Shown: positions 16,836 to 26,115 of the stretch, one piece after another
Position numbering within the stretch: the stretch's first letter is position 1
How the letters are laid out: every line of letters starts with the position of its first letter
From: Streptomyces sp. CB01580
Lineage (GTDB): Bacteria; Actinomycetota; Actinomycetes; Streptomycetales; Streptomycetaceae
Direction of reading: 5' to 3'
Assembly (NCBI RefSeq): GCF_001905795.1
Contig: NZ_LIXJ01000004.1
Span: forward strand, 248,001 to 312,000
DNA: 64,000 nt
Program-made: the position numbers and the translations under genes
The notes under the pieces: generated by a model
Seen by the model: only the letters and a program-made list of their open reading frames with translations
Databases searched by the model: none
What the model was told of the DNA's origin: nothing

Positions 16836-17993
16836 GTGCGCCGTACGGTATTCGACGAGGACCACGAGGCGTTCCGGGAGACCATACGCGCCTTCATCGA
16901 GGCCGAGGTCGTCCCCCACTACGACGAGTGGTTCCAGCAGGGCATCGTGCCGCGCGAGCTCTACGGCAAGCTCGCCGAGCTGGGCCTGTTCGGCATCAAC
17001 GTGCCGGAGGAGTTCGGCGGCGCCGGTCTGGAGACGCACAAGTTCGAGGCCATCCAGTACGAGGAGACCGCCCGCGCGGGCGTCAACTTCGGCGGTTCCG
17101 GTGTGCACGTGCTGCTCGCCCTGCCGTACATCAAGATGCTGGCCACCGAGGACCAAAAGAAGCGCTACCTGCCGAATTTCGTCTCCGGTGAGGAGATGTG
17201 GGCCCTCGCGATGACCGAGCCGGGCACCGGCTCCGACCTCGCGGGCATGAAGACCACCGCCAAGCTCTCGGACGACGGCACGCACTACGTGCTCAACGGG
17301 TCCAAGACGTTCATCACGGGCGGTGTCCACGCCGACCGCGTGATCGTCTGCGCCCGGACCTCCGCGCCGACCGCCGAGGACCGCCGCTTCGGCATCTCCC
17401 TGTTCGCCGTCGACACCAAGTCCGAGGGCTACTCCCTCGGCCGCAAGCTCGACAAGCTCGGTCTGCGCACGTCCGACACCGCCGAGCTGGCGTTCGTCGA
17501 TGTGAAGGTGCCCACCGAGGACCTCCTCGGCGAGGAGAACAAGGGCTTCTACTACCTCGGCCAGAACCTGCCGTCCGAGCGCTGGGGCATCGCCTACGGC
17601 GCGTACGCGCAGGCCAAGGCCGCCGTCGTGTTCGCCAAGCAGTACGTGCAGGAGCGCACGGTCTTCGGCAAGACGGTCGCGTCCTTCCAGAACACCAAGT
17701 TCGAGCTGGCCGCCTGCCAGGCCGAGGTGGACGCCGCCGAGGCCGTCGCCGACCGCGCGCTGGAGGCCCTGGACGCCGGTGAGCTGACCGCCGCCGAGGC
17801 CGCGTCCGCCAAGCTGTTCTGCACCGAGGTCGCGCACCGCGTCATCGACCGCTGCCTCCAGCTCCACGGCGGCTACGGCTACATGAACGAGTACCCGATC
17901 GCCCGCCTCTACGCGGACAACCGCGTCAACCGCATCTACGGCGGCACCAACGAGGTCATGAAGTCGATCATCGCCAAGTCCATGGGCCTGTAG
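16836..17993 (+). CDS. Acyl-CoA dehydrogenase
   Basis: 385 aa from GTG 16836, with AAGGAGG a few bases upstream. Full FAD enzyme: MTEPGTGSDLAGMKTTA, the C-terminal QLHGGYGYMNEYPIARLYADNRVNRIYGGTNEVMK. The usual Glu before GGT is absent (YGGT), while LPSERWGIA places Glu248 in helix G, the arrangement of isovaleryl/long-chain type enzymes. Oxidises an acyl-CoA to the enoyl-CoA. The thioesterase gene follows 19 bases later and is probably co-transcribed. Confidence 0.92.
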   Translation: MRRTVFDEDHEAFRETIRAFIEAEVVPHYDEWFQQGIVPRELYGKLAELGLFGINVPEEFGGAGLETHKFEAIQYEETARAGVNFGGSGVHVLLALPYIKMLATEDQKKRYLPNFVSGEEMWALAMTEPGTGSDLAGMKTTAKLSDDGTHYVLNGSKTFITGGVHADRVIVCARTSAPTAEDRRFGISLFAVDTKSEGYSLGRKLDKLGLRTSDTAELAFVDVKVPTEDLLGEENKGFYYLGQNLPSERWGIAYGAYAQAKAAVVFAKQYVQERTVFGKTVASFQNTKFELAACQAEVDAAEAVADRALEALDAGELTAAEAASAKLFCTEVAHRVIDRCLQLHGGYGYMNEYPIARLYADNRVNRIYGGTNEVMKSIIAKSMGL

Positions 17994-18012
17994 GACGGGC
18001 GCGTTCCTTTCG

Positions 18013-18930
18013 ATGAGCACGGCACTCGACTCCCTGCTCGATCTGCTCGACCTGGAGCAGATCGAGCGGGACATCTTCCGGGGCACGAGCCGCTCGGCGG
18101 TCATCCCCCGGGTCTTCGGCGGCCAGGTCGCGGCCCAGGCCCTGGTCGCCGCGGGCCGTACCGTCCCCGGCGACGGAACGACCGGTTCCGACCCGTCCTC
18201 CGGTCAGGGGCTCGCGGTCCCGGCCGCCCACTCCCTGCACGCGTACTTCCTGCGGCCGGGCGATCCGGGCGCGCCGATCGTCTACGACGTCGACCGCATC
18301 CGGGACGGGCGTTCCTTCACCACCCGCCGAGTCGTCGCCGTCCAGCACGGGCAACCGATCTTCCACCTCTCGGCGTCGTTCCAGAGGTACGAGGAGGGGC
18401 TGGAGCACCAGGCTCCGATGCTGCCCGCCCCGGACCCGGAGACGCTGCCGACGGCCGAGGAGATGCTGCCCCGGTACGCGGACCGCTTCAGCGATCCGGG
18501 GGTGGTGGACCGGCTGATCGAGGCGCGCGCCGCGGTCGATCTCCGGTACGTGGACGAGCCGCCGTTCGCCACGGTCGGGCAGCCCCGCGAGCCCCGCTCG
18601 CAGGTGTGGTTCCGCACCAACGGCAAGCTCGACGACGACCCGCTGCTGCACGTCTGCATGGCGACGTACGTCTCCGACATGACGCTGCTGGACTCGGTCC
18701 TGCTCGCGCACGGGCGCGGGGGCTGGGCGGTCGGCGACGTGGTCGGGGCGAGCCTGGACCACGCCATGTGGTTCCACCGGCCGTTCCGGGCCGACGAGTG
18801 GCTGCTGTACGACCAGGAGTCGCCGTCCGCGTCCGGCGGGCGCGGCCTCGGCCAGGCCCGTATCTACACGCGGGACGGCCGGCTGGCGATCACGGTGATC
18901 CAGGAGGGCGTGGTCCGCGTACCCCGGTGA
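18013..18930 (+). CDS. tesB: Acyl-CoA thioesterase II (TesB family)
   Basis: 305 aa, double hot-dog fold: N-terminal FRGTSRSAVIPRVFGGQVAAQALVAAGRTV...HSLHAYFLRPGDPGAPIVYDVDRIRDGRSFTTRRVVAVQHG and C-terminal MTLLDSVLLAHG...SLDHAMWFHRPFRADEWLLYDQESPSASGGRGL, both hallmarks of TesB. Length (about 290) fits. Releases free acids from medium/long acyl-CoA; adjacent to the acyl-CoA dehydrogenase. No strong SD, so translation may depend on the upstream gene. Confidence 0.92.
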   Translation: MSTALDSLLDLLDLEQIERDIFRGTSRSAVIPRVFGGQVAAQALVAAGRTVPGDGTTGSDPSSGQGLAVPAAHSLHAYFLRPGDPGAPIVYDVDRIRDGRSFTTRRVVAVQHGQPIFHLSASFQRYEEGLEHQAPMLPAPDPETLPTAEEMLPRYADRFSDPGVVDRLIEARAAVDLRYVDEPPFATVGQPREPRSQVWFRTNGKLDDDPLLHVCMATYVSDMTLLDSVLLAHGRGGWAVGDVVGASLDHAMWFHRPFRADEWLLYDQESPSASGGRGLGQARIYTRDGRLAITVIQEGVVRVPR

Positions 18931-18973
18931 CCGGGGCCCGGGCCCGGGCCGCCCCCGGGCGCCGGCGCCCGGT

Positions 18974-19753
18974 TCAGAGCAGTCCTGCCGCGTCCAGGAG
19001 GTAGTCCGTGAGCGGGTCGTAGAAGCGGGGATCCAGCACGTGGTCGTCCAGCGGCACGACCACCTGGAGCGTCCCCTCCGCCTCTCCGAGGAACAGTGCC
19101 GGGTCGTTGCAGTCCGCGTACCCCACCGCGTCCAGCCCCCGCTGCCCCGCGCACCCCGCCCAGCCGTGGTCGGCCACCACCAGGTCGGGCAGCGGGCGGC
19201 CCTCCCGTTCCAGACCGTCCAGGATCGCGGCCATCGGGGCGGGCGAATGGGTGTGCCAGAGCGTCGCGCCCCGCTCCTGCACCGCCACGTCCGCGAACTG
19301 GAACACCATGCCCTCGTCGGCCACCAGCCCCGACGGAATCCGTACGATCTCGCATCCGGCGGCCCGCAGCGCCTGCGCGGTCTGCCGGTGCACGTCGAGG
19401 AGACCGCCCGGGTGCCCGGTCGCGAACAGCACCCGTTCCGAAGCCTCCGCCGCCTTCCGCAGCCGCGCCGCCATCCGCTCCAGGGCACCGACGGTCAGCT
19501 CCGGGTCGATGGTGTCCTGCCCGAACCGGTGCTCCGGGTCGTCACTGACGCCGCAGCGCTCGGCCATCACGGCCAGCACGTCCTGCTCGTCGCACCACCG
19601 GTCGCCGAGTTCCAGTCCCAGCCAGTAGTGACGGTCGCCGTTGGCGAGCTTGCGGTAGTGGGAGAGATTGTTGTCGCGGGGTGTGGCGACGTCTCCGGCG
19701 ATGCGCGTACGGACGAGATGTTCGACGAGGGCGGCACGTCTGGGTATCGGCAT
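18974..19753 (-). CDS. Conserved actinobacterial phosphatase-like protein
   Basis: 259 aa. MPIPRRAALVEHLVRTRIAGDVATPRDNNLSHYRKLANGDRHYWLGLELGDRW and FATGHPGGLLDVHRQTAQALRAAGCEIVRI, VADHGWAGCAGQRGLDAVGYADCNDPALFLGEAEGTLQVVVPLDDHV are conserved in a family found widely in Streptomyces and commonly annotated simply as phosphatase. TGHPGG and DHGWAG are likely active-site loops. The substrate is unknown. Monocistronic. Confidence 0.6.
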   Translation of the reverse strand: MPIPRRAALVEHLVRTRIAGDVATPRDNNLSHYRKLANGDRHYWLGLELGDRWCDEQDVLAVMAERCGVSDDPEHRFGQDTIDPELTVGALERMAARLRKAAEASERVLFATGHPGGLLDVHRQTAQALRAAGCEIVRIPSGLVADEGMVFQFADVAVQERGATLWHTHSPAPMAAILDGLEREGRPLPDLVVADHGWAGCAGQRGLDAVGYADCNDPALFLGEAEGTLQVVVPLDDHVLDPRFYDPLTDYLLDAAGLL

Positions 19754-19905
19754 GAACCCATTGTGCCGTCAGGTGTGCGCAGCGTGCCGGGCTCTTGCTG
19801 TGACAGGGCCGGTCCTCCCCCGCTCTCCTCCGTCGTCCCTTGCCGCGCGCTGCGCACCCGCCGGACCGGGCGTCGGCCGGGCTCCCGGGCTCGGGGAAGG
19901 CGCGC

Positions 19906-21603
19906 TCAGGGAAGCCGCGTCGAGTACGTGATCCTCTCCAGGTGGTAGTACCGGGCGACGCACTGCCCCGGCCACAGCCTCTTCCCGTTGCCGCCGAACG
20001 GCTCCCCCATCCCGCTGACCGACACCGGCGTGTACGGCAGTACTCGGGCCCCGCGCGCCGCTCCCTCCCGCAATGAACGGTCCTGGCGGTCCCAGCGCTG
20101 GGCACGTACGTCCATCCGCTGTTCCAGCCGGAACAGCGGGACGGCGAGCCCGACGCAGGTCAGCGCGCACAGGGCCGCCGCGACCGCCGCCGTCACCGTG
20201 CGCGCGCCCCTCGCGCGTCGGCCCGAGCGCCGCGCACGCCGCAACAGCGCCCGCCCCAGCAGAGCTCCGGCGCACACCAGGAGCAGCACGTACAGCAGCA
20301 GGAAGTCGCCCCAGACGCGGGGCGCGAGCGCCACGCTCGTCCCGAAGGCGGGGCGGGCGACGATGGTGCAGAGGTATCCGGCGACCAGGAAGGCGAGGAA
20401 GCCGACGAGCAGGGGGACGAGAGGGCGACGTCCCAGGGGTCCTCCCGGCCACGGCCCGCCCGGCCCCTCCGTCCGTCGCCCGTCCGTCCCCGGCCCCTCC
20501 GTCCGTCGCCCGTCCGTCCCCGGCCCCTCCGTCCCGCGTCCGTCCCTCTCCCGTCCGTCGTGGCGTACCAGCAGTCCCAGCAGCACACCGACCGCGACCG
20601 CCCCCAGGTACTGCCACGTCGTGAGGACCGTTCCCAGGATGTCGGCGAAGGATCGCAGCGCGTCGCCCAGCGCCCGCGGGCCGAGCATGGTGGTGGAGTC
20701 GGCGCCGAACCGTTCGCGGCGGGTGCGCGCGCCCGGTGACAGGTACAGAATGGCCGCCCCGATCACGACCCCGGCGACGGCGACCCCGCACCAGACGCGG
20801 GTACGGGTACGGGTGGGCCCCGGAACCGCCCGGAGACTGAACAGCAGGACGGCCGCGAGGAGAACGAGGACGACGACCGCGGTCTCCTCCGACAACGTGC
20901 CGATGAAGACCCCGGCCACGAGCGCGACGCCCAGCGCGAGGCCCCACCCCCGGCGGGTCCGCGCCCGCAGCAGCGGAATCACGGCGGCGCAGGCCAGGAC
21001 CGGTGAGACGGTGTGCGAGACGGAGGACGCGGGCCAGTAGAACACCTTGTACGTGTTCGACGTGGACAGGAGGAAGACGGCCGTGGCCGTCGCCGCCACC
21101 AGCAGGGCGAGGCCGCGGGGCGCGGTCAGCCGGGCCCGGCCGAGCGCGGAGGCGACCAGCGCCCAGAGGACGCCCAGCATGATCACCCCGCTGACCAGGG
21201 CGAACCACTGGTGTCCGGCGACGCCGAAGGCTCCGTACGCGACGACGAGGAGCGCGTTGGCGACTCGTCCGTTGTCCTGGAGGTAGAACTTCGCGATCAT
21301 TCCGGTGGCGCCCTCGTCGCGTACGACCGGGAGGAAGCACCAGTCGTCCGCGCCCGGACGGACCAGGCGGCCAATCCAGAAGGCCGCGCCGAGCAGGGCG
21401 AGCGGCAGGAGGGTGAGCAGCGGCAGCGCCCGGACCGGGATCCGGTTCGTCACGCACCGGCCCGTACGGTCGGAGTCCGGGGCACTCCCGGCGTCGGAGG
21501 CGGTCCCGGCGTCCGGGGCGGCCTCCGCGTCGTCGTCCGGGCGGATCGGGCCCCCGCCCCTCCGTCGCTCGTCGTCGGCGGTCTTCGGCGTTTCCGCGGT
21601 CAT
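19906..21603 (-). CDS. DUF6056-type multi-spanning membrane protein
   Basis: 565 aa with about ten predicted membrane helices after a disordered 45-residue N-terminus. [35 protein letters not shown] and [15 protein letters not shown] follow the DUF6056 family, which resembles GT-C glycosyltransferases. A 30-bp tandem duplication puts [10 protein letters not shown] repeats into a cytoplasmic loop. The downstream position from the GT2-GtrA gene (112 bp) suggests both act on a polyprenyl-linked sugar at the cell surface. Confidence 0.7.
   Translation of the reverse strand: MTAETPKTADDERRRGGGPIRPDDDAEAAPDAGTASDAGSAPDSDRTGRCVTNRIPVRALPLLTLLPLALLGAAFWIGRLVRPGADDWCFLPVVRDEGATGMIAKFYLQDNGRVANALLVVAYGAFGVAGHQWFALVSGVIMLGVLWALVASALGRARLTAPRGLALLVAATATAVFLLSTSNTYKVFYWPASSVSHTVSPVLACAAVIPLLRARTRRGWGLALGVALVAGVFIGTLSEETAVVVLVLLAAVLLFSLRAVPGPTRTRTRVWCGVAVAGVVIGAAILYLSPGARTRRERFGADSTTMLGPRALGDALRSFADILGTVLTTWQYLGAVAVGVLLGLLVRHDGRERDGRGTEGPGTDGRRTEGPGTDGRRTEGPGGPWPGGPLGRRPLVPLLVGFLAFLVAGYLCTIVARPAFGTSVALAPRVWGDFLLLYVLLLVCAGALLGRALLRRARRSGRRARGARTVTAAVAAALCALTCVGLAVPLFRLEQRMDVRAQRWDRQDRSLREGAARGARVLPYTPVSVSGMGEPFGGNGKRLWPGQCVARYYHLERITYSTRLP
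20461..20534. repeat. In-gene 30-bp tandem repeat
   Basis: Two exact 30-bp units (20461-20490, 20491-20520) and a partial third inside the DUF6056 gene; they encode repeated [10 protein letters not shown] on the minus strand. Confidence 0.85.
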
Positions 21604-21715
21604 GTGCGCTGGGACCTTCCGTACGGGGCTCGCGCCATGCGTGTCCGTGTCGCCACGCGTGTCCGTGTCGCGATGCGTGTGTCTGTGTGTCGTGGGCCTC
21701 GGGCGGCGCGGAGGC

Positions 21716-23197
21716 TCAGGGCGCAGTGCGTCCGGCGCGGCTCCCGGCCGGTGCGGTACGTCGACGGGCCAGGTCCGCGCCGCTGTCGATGGCCCAGCGG
21801 GCGAGGAGGAACGAGAAGGGCGTGGCGAGGATTCCCGCGGCGAGGGCGGCGACGTTCTTGCCCAGGCCCAGATGGCTCACGCCGATGTAGAGCAGCGTCC
21901 CGGTGAGCACGAGATTGACGACGCTCGACAGCGGATACCGGAAGAGGGCCTGCCAGGTCGGCTTCGTCCGGCAGGTGATGTACGAGTTGAGCAGGAACGA
22001 GCCCAGAACGCTGATCACGTATCCGACGACGTGCGCGGCCAGATAGGGAATCCAATTGTTCAGCGAGACGTACACCGCCAGATATACCGCCGTATTGATG
22101 AAACCGATCGCCGCGAATGCGATGAACTGGCGCATTGTATGGAATCTGGATGCGCCGATCGCGGTCGCCCCGGACGGCCGCGCACGTGACCGTTCGACCG
22201 CAGGGCCCGGCGGCCCCGGGCGGGCCTCCGTCCGCCTTCCGTCGACCGGCGGGAGTGCCCTCGCCTTCGCCGTATCGTTCGTTTCACGCACCACGTAGTG
22301 CGGACGGCGTTTCGTCTCGCAGTAAATGCGCCCCACGTATTCACCGATGACGCCGAGCGTTACGAGCTGGATTCCGCCGAGGGCGACGACGGTGGTCAGC
22401 AGGGTGGTGTAGCCGGGCACGACGACGCCGTGCAGGGCCACCTCGGCGATGATCCACAGGGCGTATCCGAGTGCCGTGAGCGCGAGCGCGAGACCGGCGT
22501 GGATGGCCAGGCGCAGCGGGCGGCTGTTGAACGAGATCAGCCCGTCGATCCCGTAGTTGAACAGCCGTCTGCCGCCCCACTTCGAGCGTCCCGCCGCACG
22601 TTGCATGTTCTGGTAGGTGAAGCTGACCGTGTCGAAGCCGATCCAGGAGAAGATCCCTTTGGAGAACCGGTTCGTCTCGGGCATCGCGAGCACGGCGTCC
22701 ACGGCGTCGCGCGACAGCAGCCTGAAATCGCCTTCCCCGTCCACGACCTCGACGTCCATGCACCGGCCCATGGCCTTGTAGTAGGCGGAGCTGAGGAAGG
22801 TGCGCAGGGCACCCTCCCCCGTACGGTCCCGTCGTGCGACGACCTGGTCGTAGCCGCAGCGCCGCAGTTCCAGCATGCGGGGCAGCAGTTCGGGCGGGTG
22901 CTGGAGGTCGGCGTCCATGAGGACGACGCAGTCGCCGCGGGACATGCGCAGCCCCGCGAGCATGGCCGCCTCCTTGCCGAAATTACGGCTGAAGGAGGTG
23001 TAGCGGACCCGCCGGTCGGCGGTGGCGAGCGAGCCGATCCTGAGTCTGGTGCGATCGCTGCTGCCGTCGTCGACATAACAGATCTCGAAGGTTCGACGGG
23101 TCGAGCCGAGGGCGCAGATCAGCGCGCGATGAAATGCGTCGATCACCTCGTCCTCATTGAAACAGGGGACAACGACCGAAACCTGACATGTTTTCAT
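21716..23197 (-). CDS. GT2 polyprenyl-phosphate glycosyltransferase fused to GtrA-like flippase
   Basis: 493 aa. Residues 1-220: GT2 of the DPM1/GtrB type ([51 protein letters not shown]). Then two helices typical of GtrB, a disordered Pro/Arg linker, and from about residue 345 a four-helix GtrA domain ([24 protein letters not shown]...[10 protein letters not shown]). GtrA flips the lipid-linked sugar that GtrB makes; here both are one protein. A serotype/wall-glycosylation role is likely, with the neighbouring DUF6056 protein as transferase. Confidence 0.88.
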   Translation of the reverse strand: MKTCQVSVVVPCFNEDEVIDAFHRALICALGSTRRTFEICYVDDGSSDRTRLRIGSLATADRRVRYTSFSRNFGKEAAMLAGLRMSRGDCVVLMDADLQHPPELLPRMLELRRCGYDQVVARRDRTGEGALRTFLSSAYYKAMGRCMDVEVVDGEGDFRLLSRDAVDAVLAMPETNRFSKGIFSWIGFDTVSFTYQNMQRAAGRSKWGGRRLFNYGIDGLISFNSRPLRLAIHAGLALALTALGYALWIIAEVALHGVVVPGYTTLLTTVVALGGIQLVTLGVIGEYVGRIYCETKRRPHYVVRETNDTAKARALPPVDGRRTEARPGPPGPAVERSRARPSGATAIGASRFHTMRQFIAFAAIGFINTAVYLAVYVSLNNWIPYLAAHVVGYVISVLGSFLLNSYITCRTKPTWQALFRYPLSSVVNLVLTGTLLYIGVSHLGLGKNVAALAAGILATPFSFLLARWAIDSGADLARRRTAPAGSRAGRTAP

Positions 23198-23370
23198 TCA
23201 CATTCCCCATCAGGCGTGGCGGGACAGCTCAAACCATATGCCTGAGGATCACCGCGACACCTGAGCGACGGAGCCCGCGAAGAAAAAAGGAAAGGGAATT
23301 CGAGGAATGACCTCCGCACCGCCGCAATAATTCATATATTCAGGGCGATCCCGGAGCCGGGAGCGCGGCC

Positions 23371-23533
23371 TAAGGACTGTCCCGCAATCCCCGGTGGACC
23401 AGCGCGCGGCGTCGGATGCGGTGCATCAAAAGGCGGAGGGGCGCCCGCATGCCGGATGCATTCGGGCGTTTCGACAACGCGGCGAGGTGCCGTAACCGTC
23501 GTCGTGCGCCCGCCAGGGATTGCGGGACAGCCC
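23371..23533. mobile_element. MITE-like element with 15-bp perfect terminal inverted repeats
   Basis: CTGTCCCGCAATCCC (23377-23391) and its exact inverse complement (23516-23530) bound about 154 bp; pairing extends to about 27 positions with four transitions. No coding capacity. It abuts the stop of the tetR gene. Occupies most of the 336-bp gap 23198-23533; the remainder (23198-23370) is the promoter side of the GT2-GtrA gene. Confidence 0.65.
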
Positions 23534-24157
23534 TCAGCGGCAGGCCGCCGCCTCGAACGCACCGCGCGCCAGTCGCTGCAGCAGCGCAGCCGTGTCCGCG
23601 CGATCCGGCTGCGCGTCGGGGCGACCCAGGTGCGGGGTCGAGTTCAGCAGACCGAAGACGGCATGGACGGCGGCGCGCGCCTCGTGCTCGGGCAGGTCCG
23701 GGTACAGCTCGCGGACGACGTCCACCCACACCTCGACGTACTGCCGCTGGAGCTGGCGGACCCGCTTGCGGTCGGCGTCCCGGAGGCGGTCCAGCTCACG
23801 GTCGTGCAGGGTGATGAGGGGGCGGTCGTCGAGGGCGAAGTCGATGTGCCCCTCGATGAGCGCGTCCAGCAGGGCCCTCGGGGAGCCGTCCACGCGGGCC
23901 GCGTCCTCCGACACCCTCAGCCGCCCGCCGGCCAGCAGTCGCTCGCTGATGCCGACCAGCAGTTCGGCGAGCATCGCGTCCTTGCCGGGGAAGTGCCGGT
24001 AGAGGCCCGGACCGCTGATGCCGACGGCGGCCCCTATCTCGTCGACGCCGACGCCGTGGAAGCCGCGCTCGGCGAAGAGGCGGGCGGCCTCCTTGAGGAT
24101 CTGCTCGCGGCGGGTGGGGGCCGCGACGCGGGCGGCGGCGTTGGTGCTCATGACCAT
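23534..24157 (-). CDS. TetR-family regulator of the acyl-CoA carboxylase operon
   Basis: 207 aa. N-terminal HTH: RREQILKEAARLFAERGFHGVGVDEIGAAVGISGPGLYRHFPGKDAMLAELL. The C-terminal ligand domain (FALDDRPLITLHDRELDRLRDADRKRVRQLQRQYVEVWVDVVRELYPDLPEHEARAAVHAVFGLLNS) resembles actinobacterial regulators of acyl-CoA catabolism. ATG 24157 or 24151 may be the start. Divergent from the carboxylase operon with two dyads between them. Confidence 0.88.
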   Translation of the reverse strand: MVMSTNAAARVAAPTRREQILKEAARLFAERGFHGVGVDEIGAAVGISGPGLYRHFPGKDAMLAELLVGISERLLAGGRLRVSEDAARVDGSPRALLDALIEGHIDFALDDRPLITLHDRELDRLRDADRKRVRQLQRQYVEVWVDVVRELYPDLPEHEARAAVHAVFGLLNSTPHLGRPDAQPDRADTAALLQRLARGAFEAAACR

Positions 24158-24174
24158 TCATTCTAGACAACCCT

Positions 24175-24221
24175 GTTAGCGCTCGTTAACCTGAAGGCGA
24201 GAGACGTTAACGGTCATTAAC
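24175..24221. promoter_or_regulatory. Two GTTAACG-N2-CGTTAAC operator dyads
   Basis: GTTAGCGCTCGTTAAC (24175-24190) and GTTAACGGTCATTAAC (24206-24221), each one base off perfect 7-bp halves, centres 31 bp (three helical turns) apart, in the divergent promoter of tetR and accD1. Probable TetR operators controlling both directions. Confidence 0.7.
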
Positions 24222-24326
24222 AACTCGACCTCGCGACGGCAGTGGCCGGCCGTAGGACAGCAGTGGACAGCGGTACGTGGACAGCGGTACGGACAGCGAG
24301 CGGTACGGGCAAGGGGGCTCGACACG

Positions 24327-25949
24327 ATGCAGCAGGCACCGGTGCTGGTGAGCGCGGCGGATCCCGCCTCCGAGACCTGGCAGGCCAACGAGGCGGCGCA
24401 TCTCGCGCTCACCGACGAGCTGCGCGCGCGGCTCGCCACGGCCAGGCTGGGCGGGGGCGAGCGGGCCCGTGCGCGGCACGTGTCGCGCGGCAAGCTGCTG
24501 CCCCGCGACCGGGTGGACACCCTACTCGATCCGGGCTCCCCGTTCCTGGAGCTGGCCCCGCTGGCGGCCGAGGGGTTGTACGGGGGCGCCGCCCCGGCGG
24601 CCGGGGTGATCGCGGGGATCGGCCGGGTCAGCGGCCGGGAGTGCGTGATCGTCGCCAACGACGCGACCGTCAAGGGCGGCACGTACTACCCGATGACGGT
24701 GAAGAAGCACCTGCGCGCCCAGGAGGTCGCGCTGGAGAACCGTCTCCCCTGCCTGTACCTCGTCGACTCCGGCGGCGCCTTCCTGCCGATGCAGGACGAG
24801 GTCTTCCCGGACCGGGAGCACTTCGGCCGGATCTTCTACAACCAGGCCCGGATGTCGGGGGCGGGCATTCCGCAGATCGCCGCCGTCATGGGCTCGTGCA
24901 CGGCGGGCGGGGCGTACGTCCCCGCGATGAGCGACGAGGCCGTGATCGTACGGAACCAGGGCACGATCTTCCTGGGCGGCCCGCCGCTGGTGAAGGCGGC
25001 GACCGGCGAGGTCGTGACCGCGGAGGAGCTGGGCGGCGGCGAGGTGCACTCCCGTACGTCCGGCGTGACCGACCACCTCGCCGAGGACGACGCGCACGCG
25101 CTGCGGATCGTGCGGAACATCGTCTCCACGCTGCCGCGGCGCGGGGCGCTGCCGTGGTCGGTGCGGCCGGCCGAGGAGCCGAAGGCGGATCCCGCCGGGC
25201 TGTACGGGGCCGTCCCCGTCGATTCGCGCACGCCGTACGACGTGCGCGAGGTGATCGCCCGGGTGGTGGACGGCTCACGGTTCGCCGAGTTCAAGGCGGA
25301 GTACGGCACGACGCTGGTCACCGGCTTCGCCCACATCCACGGCCACCCGGTCGGGATCGTCGCCAACAACGGCATCCTGTTCTCCGAGTCCGCCCAGAAG
25401 GGCGCCCACTTCATCGAGCTGTGCGACCAGCGCGGCATCCCGCTGGTCTTCCTCCAGAACATCTCGGGCTTCATGGTGGGGCGCGACTACGAGGCCGGCG
25501 GCATCGCCAAACACGGCGCGAAGATGGTGACGGCGGTCGCCTGCACCCGCGTACCGAAGCTGACGGTGGTGGTCGGCGGCTCGTACGGGGCGGGCAACTA
25601 CTCCATGTGCGGCCGGGCCTACTCCCCGCGCTTCCTGTGGATGTGGCCCAACGCGAAGATCTCCGTCATGGGCGGCGAGCAGGCCGCCTCCGTCCTCGCC
25701 ACGGTCAAGCGCGACCAGCTGGGCGACGACTGGAGCGCGGCGGACGAGGAGGCGTTCAAGGCCCCGATCCGCGAACAGTACGAGACCCAGGGCAACGCCT
25801 ACTACGCCACGGCCCGGCTCTGGGACGACGGTGTGATCGACCCGACGGAGACCCGGCAGGTGCTGGGGCTCGCCCTGACCGCGTGCGCAAACGCTCCGCT
25901 TCCCCAAAGGGACCCCGCGGCGCCCGGCTTCGGCGTCTTCCGGATGTGA
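24327..25949 (+). CDS. accD1: Acyl-CoA carboxylase carboxyltransferase (beta) subunit, methylcrotonyl-CoA type
   Basis: 540 aa, the usual length. Biotin carboxyl transfer domains: [61 protein letters not shown] and [59 protein letters not shown], ending in the acyl pocket [32 protein letters not shown]. It is followed by the biotin-carrying alpha subunit, HMG-CoA lyase and acyl-CoA dehydrogenase, which together define leucine degradation (3-methylcrotonyl-CoA to HMG-CoA to acetoacetate). Named after the S. coelicolor locus by gene order. Confidence 0.92.
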   Translation: MQQAPVLVSAADPASETWQANEAAHLALTDELRARLATARLGGGERARARHVSRGKLLPRDRVDTLLDPGSPFLELAPLAAEGLYGGAAPAAGVIAGIGRVSGRECVIVANDATVKGGTYYPMTVKKHLRAQEVALENRLPCLYLVDSGGAFLPMQDEVFPDREHFGRIFYNQARMSGAGIPQIAAVMGSCTAGGAYVPAMSDEAVIVRNQGTIFLGGPPLVKAATGEVVTAEELGGGEVHSRTSGVTDHLAEDDAHALRIVRNIVSTLPRRGALPWSVRPAEEPKADPAGLYGAVPVDSRTPYDVREVIARVVDGSRFAEFKAEYGTTLVTGFAHIHGHPVGIVANNGILFSESAQKGAHFIELCDQRGIPLVFLQNISGFMVGRDYEAGGIAKHGAKMVTAVACTRVPKLTVVVGGSYGAGNYSMCGRAYSPRFLWMWPNAKISVMGGEQAASVLATVKRDQLGDDWSAADEEAFKAPIREQYETQGNAYYATARLWDDGVIDPTETRQVLGLALTACANAPLPQRDPAAPGFGVFRM

Positions 25950-25956
25950 GGAAGGG

Positions 25957-26115
25957 ATGCCTTCCATGCGTGAGGAACGGATGACCTCCGGAAGCGATCG
26001 GGAGCGGATGCCCTGCGGACGCGAGGTGCGGATGACTCCCGGGTCCGATGTGCGGACGACCCCCAGGTGCGATGTGCAGCAGATGACCTCCGGATGCGAT
26101 GTGAGGAACAGATGA
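25957..26115 (+). CDS. Small ORF of tandem octapeptides bridging accD1 and the alpha subunit
   Basis: 52 codons starting 8 bases after accD1, with GAGGAAGG immediately before ATG 25957, and ending TGA 26113-26115 in a 4-base ATGA overlap with the next gene. The peptide is made of 8-residue units such as [24 protein letters not shown]. The DNA is a degenerate 24-bp tandem array (26005-26028, 26029-26052, 26053-26076, then a 27-bp unit), each echoing the GAGGAACGGATGAC start-site sequence. Third positions are not strongly G/C. It may be translated only to couple the two subunit genes, or be an array without a protein function. Confidence 0.4.
   Translation: MPSMREERMTSGSDRERMPCGREVRMTPGSDVRTTPRCDVQQMTSGCDVRNR

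Noticed and set aside
20461..20534. 30-bp repeats as a CRISPR or MITE
   Set aside because: Direct tandem duplication in frame inside a membrane-protein gene, no spacers.
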